DNA from: a virus
DNA length: 20,888 nt
Reading direction: 5' to 3' (one strand)
Virus record (IMG/VR): IMGVR_UViG_3300025914_000483
Location: 1-20,888 of that record
This document shows, piece by piece, positions 6,807 to 13,042 of this stretch. Positions within the stretch are counted from its first letter, which is position 1; each line of letters starts with the position of its first letter. Below the pieces are notes generated by a model. It was not told the DNA's origin and did no database searches. It was given only the letters and a program-made list of their open reading frames with translations. The translations under genes were made by a program, and so were the position numbers.

Positions 6807-7529
6807 ATGAATCTTCCGAAGAAAATAACACCAGATCCCTTGGTGCAAGCTTCTGTGGAAATAAGGGTACAAACTACGCTAAACGCTGATTCTGTTTTAG
6901 AAACCTTATATCCCATTTTTGCAAAAGATTTTCCAAAGGTTAAACCGCATGATATACCTTCATTGATTCGCCAAAATGAAGGACTTTATGCTCCTACCTT
7001 TCTTTTTAGGAATGAAAAGTACTCAATTGGCGTAGCCCATAACACGATTTTGTTTGAAATCATTAATGGTTATGAATCTTGGGATATTTATTTTCCGATA
7101 ATTTGCGAAAATTTAGATAAAATAAACAAACTCAATATAATAAAAGGAATAAGTAGAATTGGCATTAGGTATGCAAGTGTGTTCGAAACTGAAAGTGATT
7201 TGTCGAAAATAGTAAATTTTACATTCGCAAATGATATGTCAGAACAAGGTTTTAATCAAACATTACAGGTGTATAACGCCGTATATACTAAAGAAAAAAC
7301 CCAAATTGTTTTGCAGCTAGCTGCAAATGCAATGATCGCAAATTCTTATGGTGTTGTTAAAAATGGCCCTTATATAGATATTGACTGTTCAGTAACCAAC
7401 ATTAATGGAACAACATTTGATGAGAATGTTTTCAGTTTAATTAAAGAATTACACGACGATGAGAAAAATATTTTTTATTCTCTGATCAAAAAGGATTTTT
7501 TACAAACACTTAATCCGCAATATTCATGA
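6807..7529 (+). CDS. TIGR04255-family protein (cassette gene 1)
   Basis: This 240-residue protein has the look of TIGR04255, a sporadically distributed family of unknown function. The signs are the N-terminal P-L-V-Q-A-S-V-E-I-R-V strand (residues 11-21), a G-Y-x-x-W motif at 88-92 followed by a helix, the central G-I-R-Y-A-S-V-F strand at 119-126, an I-D-I-D-C-S strand near 193, and the C-terminal helix with L-H-D-D-E-K-N-I-F-Y ending in L-N-P-Q-Y. It is not a known virion protein. Its DNA is about one-third GC by eye, against nearly half in the flanking capsid genes, and codon choice differs, both signs of separate acquisition. It overlaps the next gene by the four bases ATGA, so the two are translated together. 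Function is unknown; host-interaction or anti-phage roles are speculation from context. Confidence 0.75.
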   Translation: MNLPKKITPDPLVQASVEIRVQTTLNADSVLETLYPIFAKDFPKVKPHDIPSLIRQNEGLYAPTFLFRNEKYSIGVAHNTILFEIINGYESWDIYFPIICENLDKINKLNIIKGISRIGIRYASVFETESDLSKIVNFTFANDMSEQGFNQTLQVYNAVYTKEKTQIVLQLAANAMIANSYGVVKNGPYIDIDCSVTNINGTTFDENVFSLIKELHDDEKNIFYSLIKKDFLQTLNPQYS

Positions 7530-8131
7530 GCGACCAACCAACTTTACCTATGAAACAAATATCATTAGTGGCGTTAATGACACTTGCTTCCATTTCACAG
7601 CCAGTAACTGGTACTTGTGCGACTTTTCAAACGTCGTTATGTAATACAACTGAGCCAACTTATTCGGCTGGATTATATAAGGCTTTAAAGAAACAAGAAG
7701 GAAGCGCAACAGATACTTATGAAGACGGCACTTATACGACAATAATGAAGTCTATTCAAGAAAACCCTATAAATGTTGAAATATCGAAGCGAATAAATGA
7801 AATTGCCAGTTTAAACTACAATTGGGATGGTTATAATGCCGTGACGCCTGAACCAATTGTTTTTTTAAATGTTTATAATTTTTTGAAAAGTTTACCCACA
7901 TATGTGATTGGCAATTTGAATAAAGATGAGATCACGCCTACTCCCTACGGTACAATTGTCCTGGATTGGAATAAAAATGATGAGCTAGTTTCTGTTGAAA
8001 TTGGTGAAACAGAATGTGGATTTTTCTCCGAATTTAATGATAACACTAATATGGAATTAGATGCCATCCCTTTTACAAAAGATCAAATACCTTTTCAGTT
8101 GGCTACGGCATTTGAAAAATTATATTGCTAA
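7526..8131 (+). CDS. NWDGY-motif protein with N-terminal hydrophobic segment (cassette gene 2)
   Basis: This 201-residue protein has no named family that I can assign with certainty. Its central region is distinctive: I-N-E-I-A-S-L-N-Y-N-W-D-G-Y-N-A (motif NWDGY at 99-103), then a helix F-L-K-S-L-P and the strand pair PTPYGTIVLDW at 138-148. From memory, small proteins with this pattern often sit beside TIGR04255 genes, which fits the neighbour here. Residues 9-33 form a hydrophobic, signal-like stretch (MKQISLVALMTLASISQ), so the protein may be membrane-attached or exported. The Met at residue 9 (7550) is a possible alternative start, but the ATGA overlap with gene 1 favours 7526. Base composition is AT-rich like gene 1. 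Confidence 0.7.
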   Translation: MSDQPTLPMKQISLVALMTLASISQPVTGTCATFQTSLCNTTEPTYSAGLYKALKKQEGSATDTYEDGTYTTIMKSIQENPINVEISKRINEIASLNYNWDGYNAVTPEPIVFLNVYNFLKSLPTYVIGNLNKDEITPTPYGTIVLDWNKNDELVSVEIGETECGFFSEFNDNTNMELDAIPFTKDQIPFQLATAFEKLYC

Positions 8132-8687
8132 TTCTTTTAAAGTAGAAATACCACTTAATGTAAATGATGAAGAATTAATCGTGAGGGGTATTTTGCATCC
8201 CTTATTCATCGATTCTAAGTCTAAGTTTAAGAGAGAAGCTTTTTTGCCTCCATTTAATAGGAATGATGTGTCCTTATTGAGGAGAAAGTATACAAACGAT
8301 TCCTTTTGTAAAGATCACTGTGCGTCGCTGAGAATTTCCGGTAACAAATATTTAGGAATGGCAACATTTATTGCATGTCATGTTGATGAAATAAACAAAT
8401 CCTCAGATATTTCTGTAAAACCTAAGCTTGTCGCGACTCCTCTTAATGAAGAAAAAGAGATTATCGCAATTACACCAGTTTATAAGACAACAAGAGGATT
8501 ACCAATGCATGCAGATTTGCTTTATCCGAGCCCTTTAATAAAGGGGCAACCAAATACACAATATCGGAAATTTGCGAACGAAATGATTAAAATTGCTAAT
8601 TATTTTCCGGATCCAAAGCCAGACGAAAAGGGATGGGAAGGGTCGCCTTTAAATTGGGAAAAGAAAGAAAATCACCTCGAGGGATAA
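8061..8687 (+). CDS. Unknown cassette gene 3 (HP...AH-type protein)
   Basis: As drawn from the ATG at 8061, this is a 208-residue protein overlapping the previous gene by 71 bp. Residues 1-24 are then read from DNA that also encodes the end of gene 2. A TTG at 8112, or another later start such as GTG at 8181, could be the true beginning, because the recognisable part starts near residue 39. That part reads I-V-R-G-I-L-H-P-L-F, then a Lys/Arg-rich segment with AFLPPFNRNDVSLLRRKY (60-77), a C-x(3)-C pair near 83-87, and M-H-A-D-L-L-Y-P at 149-156. The pattern of a HP-containing strand, a downstream S-L/S-V stretch and a late H-A motif resembles a third protein I associate with TIGR04255 loci, but I cannot name it. 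It ends the AT-rich cassette. Confidence 0.65.
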   Translation: MPSLLQKIKYLFSWLRHLKNYIANSFKVEIPLNVNDEELIVRGILHPLFIDSKSKFKREAFLPPFNRNDVSLLRRKYTNDSFCKDHCASLRISGNKYLGMATFIACHVDEINKSSDISVKPKLVATPLNEEKEIIAITPVYKTTRGLPMHADLLYPSPLIKGQPNTQYRKFANEMIKIANYFPDPKPDEKGWEGSPLNWEKKENHLEG

Positions 8688-8714
8688 ATAACACTTATCG
8701 CCTTCCTACCTAAA

Positions 8715-8744
8715 ATAGAGTTTGTGCCTTCAAGGCAACTCTAT
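8715..8744 (+). other. Long hairpin between cassette and capsid gene
   Basis: ATAGAGTT (8715-8722) pairs with AACTCTAT (8737-8744), and inside it GCCTT (8726-8730) pairs with AAGGC (8732-8736), leaving a three-base bulge. A real hairpin would open the innermost pairs to form a loop. There is no T-run after it, so it is not a classical terminator. It may mark the cassette end, stabilise the downstream capsid mRNA, or act as a protein-binding site. Confidence 0.5.
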
Positions 8745-8750
8745 GAAAAT

Positions 8751-8764
8751 TAATCTTAAGATTA
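8751..8764. other. Perfect 14-bp palindrome upstream of capsid gene
   Basis: TAATCTTAAGATTA is a perfect palindrome 28 bp before the major capsid ATG. It could be an operator half-pair or a simple RNA stem. No matching copy was noticed elsewhere in the window. Confidence 0.4.
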
Positions 8765-8792
8765 TCCTTTATTCATAAATCCTAAAGACCCT

Positions 8793-9701
8793 ATGGCAAT
8801 TCAAAAAGAAATATGGGAAGACCATATAGAGGGGAACCTCTTTAAAAACAATGAATTTTTACTTGCATCTACCGACGCCAGCCAGTATGTACTGAATGGC
8901 AAGGTAGTACACATTCCGCAGGCCGGCGCTACGCCTACCGTAGTGATGAACCGCTCTTCCCTGCCTGCTACGGTAGTGCAGCGTGTGGACACGGACGTGA
9001 CCTATGTGCTGAATGAATTTTCTACAGACCCGATACTGATACCACAGGCCGACACGCTGGAGCTGAGCTACAACAAGCGCGAGAACATACTGAGCGAATA
9101 TGAATCGTCTCTGCGCCAGCTCACTGCAGACAATCTATTGGTCTCATGGGCGCCATCTACAGCTGCAGGCATCATACGCACTAGTGGCGCGTCGGTAGCT
9201 TCTCACCTGGAAAGCACTACCGGCACACGTAAGAAATTCACCACAACAGATCTGAAGTATGCACAGCTGACGCTGAACAAACAGAATGTACCGCTGGAAG
9301 AACGTTATGCACTGCTGAGTGCTGACATGTTCCAACAGTTGACAGATGACATGAGCCAGACACAATACCGCGATTTCTCTGCAGCCTTCGATGCAAAGAA
9401 TGGCATACTCGGCCAGCTTTTCGGCTTCAAGATTATGATGCGCAGCAATGTAACCGTGTTTGACAATAGCGCTACGCCTGTGGTAAAAGCTGTAGGCGCC
9501 GCTGCCGCTGCTGATGACAACGATGGTGTACTATGCTGGCAGATGAACGCAATAGAACGTGCCTTGGGCGACATTACCTTCTTCGAAAAAATTGGTGACC
9601 CGCTTTATTATGGCGATATCTATAGCGTATCTGTACGCATGGGTGGCCGCAAGCGCCGCGCCGATGAAAAAGGTATTGTAGCAATTGTGCAGACTCCTTA
9701 G
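8793..9701 (+). CDS. Major capsid protein (HK97-fold expected)
   Basis: This 302-residue protein is the shell-forming coat protein by sequence flavour and position after the protease/scaffold. The N-terminal arm (MAIQKEIWEDHIEGNLFKNN) leads into strands V-V-H-I-P-Q-A-G and V-Q-R-V-D-T-D-V-T-Y-V-L-N-E-F-S-T-D-P near 62-80. The spine-like helix (SYNKRENILSEYESSLRQL) is near 92-110, and a basic C-terminal strand with G-G-R-K-R-R-A-D-E-K-G-I-V ends the protein. The length and the strand-helix order fit coat proteins of Bacteroidota Mu-like prophages. No separate decoration protein is obvious next to it. The leader is A/T-rich without Shine-Dalgarno sequence. Base composition returns to the ordinary phage level here, in contrast to the cassette upstream. 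Confidence 0.85.
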   Translation: MAIQKEIWEDHIEGNLFKNNEFLLASTDASQYVLNGKVVHIPQAGATPTVVMNRSSLPATVVQRVDTDVTYVLNEFSTDPILIPQADTLELSYNKRENILSEYESSLRQLTADNLLVSWAPSTAAGIIRTSGASVASHLESTTGTRKKFTTTDLKYAQLTLNKQNVPLEERYALLSADMFQQLTDDMSQTQYRDFSAAFDAKNGILGQLFGFKIMMRSNVTVFDNSATPVVKAVGAAAAADDNDGVLCWQMNAIERALGDITFFEKIGDPLYYGDIYSVSVRMGGRKRRADEKGIVAIVQTP

Positions 9702-9730
9702 TCTTTAATGCATTAATAAATCTGTGTGTT

Positions 9731-9997
9731 ATGGTATCTGAAGTGAAGATATGGATCCTTATAGCAGTGGTGAGCGTGCTGGCTGCCGTGCTGGGCTTTG
9801 TGATAAAGACAGTGATGGACCAGGTAATAAAAAAACTGGATGAGATAGTGAGCGAGCTAAAGCAGTTGACAAAAACAAGTGCTGTACAGGAGCAGCAGAT
9901 ACGCGAGCTGCAGGAGCAGGATAAGATGATACACCACCGGCTGCACGATATTTCCGGCAGGCTGCGTACACTGGAGCTGAACGCGAATAAAAGTTAA
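9731..9997 (+). CDS. Small membrane protein with coiled coil (possible lysis accessory)
   Basis: This 88-residue protein has one N-terminal membrane segment (about residues 7-27, IWILIAVVSVLAAVLGFVI) followed by a continuous coiled coil (VIKKLDEIVSELKQLTK, then VQEQQIRELQEQ, ending in RLRTLEL). This topology, with the helix outside the membrane, resembles inner-membrane spanins and small haemolysin/holin-like phage proteins. It lies alone between capsid and sheath genes, and no endolysin is recognisable nearby. A lysis accessory is therefore only one possibility, the other being a membrane-anchored assembly factor. The membrane segment and coiled coil are visible; the function is not. Confidence 0.65.
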   Translation: MVSEVKIWILIAVVSVLAAVLGFVIKTVMDQVIKKLDEIVSELKQLTKTSAVQEQQIRELQEQDKMIHHRLHDISGRLRTLELNANKS

Positions 9998-10023
9998 ATA
10001 CAACCAATAAACCCTTACAAAAA

Positions 10024-10455
10024 ATGTTCTGTACAAAAGTGAATGCAGAAATAAAATCTGCCCTGAAACAATTTGACCAGTATGTGGATGCGCATATTGA
10101 TACTGCCCTGCAGATAACCTCGGCATTGAAATCCATGCTGACCTCGCCTGCTGCCGATATTATCACTGCCATTATACCCGGCAGCGCTGATGATGTGTTG
10201 CGCACACAGCTATTGAATGCGCTGACTAAAATAACAGAAGCGCTAAGCATAGTAGATAGCTGCAAGCAATACACCGATTTGAATGATAAGCTGAAATGCT
10301 TTGTGCAGCAGCTAAGCCAGCGCGATCCCAAGCTGCAGGATGCTATACTGTTAAAACTATCAAGCCTGCTGGCTGCAGAGCTGGATGGACAGAAGCTGAA
10401 ACAATCATTATACGATTTGTACACACAGGCCAAATATGTTACAGCCAACAACTAA
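10024..10455 (+). CDS. Helical protein of unknown function
   Basis: This is a 143-residue protein that appears almost entirely helical, with heptad-like leucines (LKQFDQYVDAHIDTALQ, LLNALTKITEALSIVDSC, ILLKLSSLLAAELDGQKL). It has cysteines near residues 3, 80 and 90 and one hydrophobic patch (ADIITAIIPG near 44-53) too short for a reliable membrane span. I recognise no family. It follows the membrane coiled-coil gene by 26 bp with an A-rich leader and shares composition with the structural genes, so it is probably a phage gene of the late operon. Confidence 0.65.
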   Translation: MFCTKVNAEIKSALKQFDQYVDAHIDTALQITSALKSMLTSPAADIITAIIPGSADDVLRTQLLNALTKITEALSIVDSCKQYTDLNDKLKCFVQQLSQRDPKLQDAILLKLSSLLAAELDGQKLKQSLYDLYTQAKYVTANN

Positions 10456-10562
10456 GCCAATCATATTACTAATAGCAGGCCATCAGGCAATCATCATTTC
10501 TTTTCTATCCTATCAGCCCTTGTCTGCACAGGAGAATATGGCCCTCTATAGACCCTCATAGA

Positions 10563-10667
10563 ATGATGATGCCCATCTGTGCCACTTGTTTACCGGTGTT
10601 CCGTAGCAATACGGAACCGCCGGGAACAGTGAAACAACGCCCGCTGAATAAACAAGAATTTTTATGA
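10563..10667 (+). CDS. Candidate 34-residue protein with CxxC
   Basis: Three successive ATG codons at 10563-10571 open a 34-codon ORF ending in TGA at 10665-10667. The product begins M-M-M-P-I-C-A-T-C-L-P-V-F and has many Pro, Arg and Lys residues later. Its last bases overlap the next gene by ATGA, the usual sign of translational coupling, and it sits in an otherwise empty 208-bp gap. The single CxxC recalls small zinc-binding regulators such as Mu Com, but Com-type proteins have two such pairs. A strong hairpin lies inside the ORF and may be the real feature instead. Confidence 0.35.
   Translation: MMMPICATCLPVFRSNTEPPGTVKQRPLNKQEFL
10593..10623 (+). other. Hairpin with GCAA tetraloop ahead of small late genes
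   Basis: GTTCCGTA (10598-10605) pairs perfectly with TACGGAAC (10610-10617) around a GCAA loop, a stable GNRA type. Outside an asymmetric internal loop, CCGG (10593-10596) pairs with CCGG (10620-10623). Further out TTGTTT (10586-10591) could pair with AAACAA (10632-10637). No T-run follows, so it is not a plain terminator. It may shape the mRNA before the sheath genes or control the coupled small ORFs. Confidence 0.55.
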
Positions 10668-10846
10668 ACGACAACATACGGTCCTACTTCGACAATCATC
10701 CCAATGTAGATGAGTTTCATTTTACATCAGATGGATTTGCCTTTTTCAGGGAACATGATGCACGCAACCATGCACGCCATCTGGATAACGATGATGTACT
10801 TACCATTAGCCGCGAAGAGCTGGACGATATCGATACAGAAGAATAA
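10664..10846 (+). CDS. Small conserved-looking acidic phage protein
   Basis: This 60-residue protein has a compact pattern: V-D-E-F-H-F-T-S-D-G-F-A-F-F at about 15-28, then H-D-A-R-N-H-A-R-H-L-D and an acidic C-terminus (SREELDDIDTEE). The strand with T-S-D-G-x-A-F-F followed by D-A-x-x-H-A is one I associate with small ORFs preceding the sheath gene in Bacteroidota prophages. Its role is unknown. The ATG overlaps the stop of a possible 34-residue ORF. The sheath gene starts 35 bp later behind an A-rich leader. Confidence 0.65.
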   Translation: MNDNIRSYFDNHPNVDEFHFTSDGFAFFREHDARNHARHLDNDDVLTISREELDDIDTEE

Positions 10847-10881
10847 TCAAAACAACATTTAAAAAGATAAAAAGCAAATAA

Positions 10882-12075
10882 ATGTCTTTACCTAACGTAA
10901 ATATAACCCTTGCTAACGGAGCGCTCGGCGGCGTGGTACAAACTGCTGATGGCGTAATGGGCCTGGTACTTACCGGCGCATCTAACGGATCAATAGTTGC
11001 AGGCACACCATTCCTCGTTACCAGCCTTAGCAATGCAGTAACACAGGGGCTGGATAGCACAACAAACCCCTTCGCATACAAGCATATAAAAGAATTCTAC
11101 GACGAAGCGGGCGATGGTGCGCAACTATACTGCATGTTTGTACCAAGCACTATGAAGGTGAGCGCTATTGCAGATAAAGCCAACGCAGGCGGTGCAATAA
11201 AGCTGCTGAACTTTGCTGCAGGGCAGATAAAAGTACTGGGCATTGTTACTGATGATACACAAGTGTACCCGAGCGGTACAGGCCTTGTGCAAACACATGG
11301 CATAAACGACGACGTATACTCTGCCGCATCAAACGCCTTGGCAAATATGCAGGACCTGGCTACGCAGTTTTTTAACCAGGAAACACCATTCCGCGCCATC
11401 ATAGGTGGTACTTCGTACAACGGCACAGCTACCTCACTGCTTGATATGACGCAGAAAAGCGACAACCGTGTAGCCATATTGATAGGAGATACAGTAAGCG
11501 GCAATGGTGCTGCGGTGGGCCTCACACTTGGCCGCTTGTCTGTAATACCTGTGCAGCGCAAAATATCGCGTGTTAAAACAGGTCCTTTAACTAATACTAC
11601 CGCATATATAGCCACCACATCTGCAGATAGGTATACGGATACCGCTGTGCTGCATGATAAGGGCTTTATCAGCTTTCGTAGCTTCCCTAATAAGAGTGGT
11701 TTTTACTTTACAGGTGATGCTACATGCACAGCCACTACAGATGATTTCGATACCATAGCCCGTGGCCGTGTAATAGATAAGGCACATATACTGACTTATG
11801 CTACTTACGTAAATGAAGTGGACAATGAAGTACCTGTGAACAGTGATGGTACGCTGAACGCAGGCTACTGCAAATACCTGGAGCAGCAGATCATCAACCA
11901 GATTAATCTGACCATGACTGCCAACAATGAGGTGAGTGGTGTAGACTGTTTTGTAGATCCGGCTCAGAATGTACTGGCAACTAATACAGTGAACGTAGTA
12001 TTGAAGATAACACCGGTTGGCTATAGCTCGCAGATAAATGTAACACTCGGTTTCAGCAATCCTGCTAACGGCTAA
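10882..12075 (+). CDS. Tail sheath protein, DUF2586-like
   Basis: At 397 residues this matches the DUF2586 type of sheath protein, which polymerises around the tail tube and contracts to drive the tube through the envelope. The N-terminus MSLPNVNITLANGALGG followed by V-Q-T-A-D-G-V-M-G-L-V-L-T-G is characteristic. Other markers are H-I-K-E-F-Y-D-E-A-G near 70-79, V-A-I-L-I-G-D near 194-200, a central I-S-F-R-S-F-P-N-K-S-G-F-Y near 265-277, the R-G-R-V-I-D-K-A-H segment near 294-302, and a C-terminal beta strand V-V-L-K-I-T-P-V-G-Y ending in V-T-L-G-F. The protein is intact. The presence of a sheath is what identifies the particle as contractile-tailed. Confidence 0.88.
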   Translation: MSLPNVNITLANGALGGVVQTADGVMGLVLTGASNGSIVAGTPFLVTSLSNAVTQGLDSTTNPFAYKHIKEFYDEAGDGAQLYCMFVPSTMKVSAIADKANAGGAIKLLNFAAGQIKVLGIVTDDTQVYPSGTGLVQTHGINDDVYSAASNALANMQDLATQFFNQETPFRAIIGGTSYNGTATSLLDMTQKSDNRVAILIGDTVSGNGAAVGLTLGRLSVIPVQRKISRVKTGPLTNTTAYIATTSADRYTDTAVLHDKGFISFRSFPNKSGFYFTGDATCTATTDDFDTIARGRVIDKAHILTYATYVNEVDNEVPVNSDGTLNAGYCKYLEQQIINQINLTMTANNEVSGVDCFVDPAQNVLATNTVNVVLKITPVGYSSQINVTLGFSNPANG

Positions 12076-12111
12076 GAACACAATTAATCAATAAACCTAA
12101 ACACAGTAAAA

Positions 12112-12540
12112 ATGGATTTTTTCAATAGTAAAGAATGTGAGTGGGCTGATATGGAGGTGCTGCTGGGTGGCGCGATAGTTACCAAAATACGCAGCATAAA
12201 ATATAAGGCCTCGAAAGATAAAGAGTCATTGTATGCAGCAGGCGATCAGCCCATTGCAATTCAGTCTGGTAATCGCTCTTACGAAGGAGAGATAAAAATA
12301 CTAAAGGGCTGCCTCGATGATCTGCAAGCTGCAGCGTTATCTGCAGGTGTACAGGATATCCTTGACCTGGAATTTGACGTGCATGTAACCTACAAAGCGA
12401 AAGCGAACAGAACACTAAAGCAGGATGTGCTTGTAGGCGTGCAGGTAAAGGATTTTGAAATAGGCTGGGAGCAGGGCGCTAAGCACATGGAGATAGCGCT
12501 GCCCATCATATTTCTGCGCCTCAATCCAACAAAGAACTAA
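12112..12540 (+). CDS. Tail tube protein
   Basis: This 142-residue protein lies directly after the sheath gene, the usual tube position. Its beta-rich pattern fits a tube subunit: W-A-D-M-E-V-L-L-G-G-A-I-V near 11-23, then I-K-Y-K-A-S-K-D-K-E, Q-S-G-N-R-S-Y-E-G-E-I-K-I near 51-63, and a C-terminal F-E-I-G-W-E-Q-G-A-K-H-M-E-I-A-L-P-I segment. The G-N-R-x-Y-E-G motif is common in Bacteroidota tube proteins. The tube stacks as hexameric rings inside the sheath and conducts DNA. The start has a long A-rich leader without Shine-Dalgarno sequence. Confidence 0.78.
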   Translation: MDFFNSKECEWADMEVLLGGAIVTKIRSIKYKASKDKESLYAAGDQPIAIQSGNRSYEGEIKILKGCLDDLQAAALSAGVQDILDLEFDVHVTYKAKANRTLKQDVLVGVQVKDFEIGWEQGAKHMEIALPIIFLRLNPTKN

Positions 12541-12556
12541 AAATAAATAGCACGGT

Positions 12557-12880
12557 ATGGCAGCAACAGAGCAACAACTAACAGGACAACAAAGTGATGA
12601 ACAGGTACAAACCTGGAAACAACAATACAAGCAAGGTATTTACGCCATAGTGGTGGATGATTGCATCGGGTACTTTAAAAACCCCAGTCGCAATGAAATG
12701 AATTGTGCCATGAGCAAGGCTTCATCAGATGCTGCGCTTGATATGTATGAGGAGTTGGCACGGCTTACATTCATTGGTGGCAGCGAAGAAGTAATAAATG
12801 ATGATCAAATGTTCTTTGGCCTTGTGCAGCAGATAAAAGTGAAGATGGATGGTAAGAAAGCAAAACTGGTAAACTTATAG
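12557..12880 (+). CDS. Tail assembly chaperone, short form (G-like)
   Basis: This 107-residue protein lies between tube and tape-measure genes, where almost all long-tailed phages encode a chaperone that coats the tape measure during assembly. The sequence is helical, with Y-A-I-V-V-D-D-C-I-G-Y-F-K-N-P near 30-44 and M-Y-E-E-L-A-R-L-T-F-I-G-G-S near 65-78. It ends shortly after the basic stretch K-V-K-M-D-G-K-K-A-K. The gene stops at TAG 12878-12880, and a second reading frame continues with no start codon, as expected for a frameshifted long form. Confidence 0.75.
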   Translation: MAATEQQLTGQQSDEQVQTWKQQYKQGIYAIVVDDCIGYFKNPSRNEMNCAMSKASSDAALDMYEELARLTFIGGSEEVINDDQMFFGLVQQIKVKMDGKKAKLVNL

Positions 12881-13032
12881 AGGAGGCGCGTGGCGGCCCG
12901 GCACACGACTTCCTGGGATATTTTGAAACCCTGCTTGAATATTACTTACCGGGCCTAGATCATAAAGACCTCAGCGACGAAGCCTTTGCCCAAAAAATAG
13001 CGCAGCTCGCATTTATTCGTAAACACAAATGA
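12557..13032 (+). CDS. Tail assembly chaperone, long form by -1 frameshift (GT-like)
   Basis: The -1 frame is open from 12856 to TGA 13030-13032 and encodes EEARGGPAHDFLGYFETLLE from 12880, then Y-Y-L-P-G-L and further helical residues ending in F-I-R-K-H-K. It lacks a plausible start. The shift must happen between 12854 and 12879. The best slip point I see is the run AAAA at 12862-12865, where the zero-frame Lys codon AAA can re-pair on AAA one base back; no canonical XXXYYYZ heptamer is present. The long form would join about 102 residues of the short form to about 56 residues of the T domain, as in lambda gpG/gpGT. The T domain would recruit the tape measure and tube. Codon phase and gene position are seen; the frameshift itself is inferred. 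Confidence 0.65.
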
Positions 13033-13042
13033 CCCACAGACT

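Noticed and set aside
9759-10451. 230-codon minus-strand ORF opposite two small late genes
   Set aside because: It is Ser/Cys-rich shadow sequence spanning two real plus-strand genes, with no operon context on that strand.
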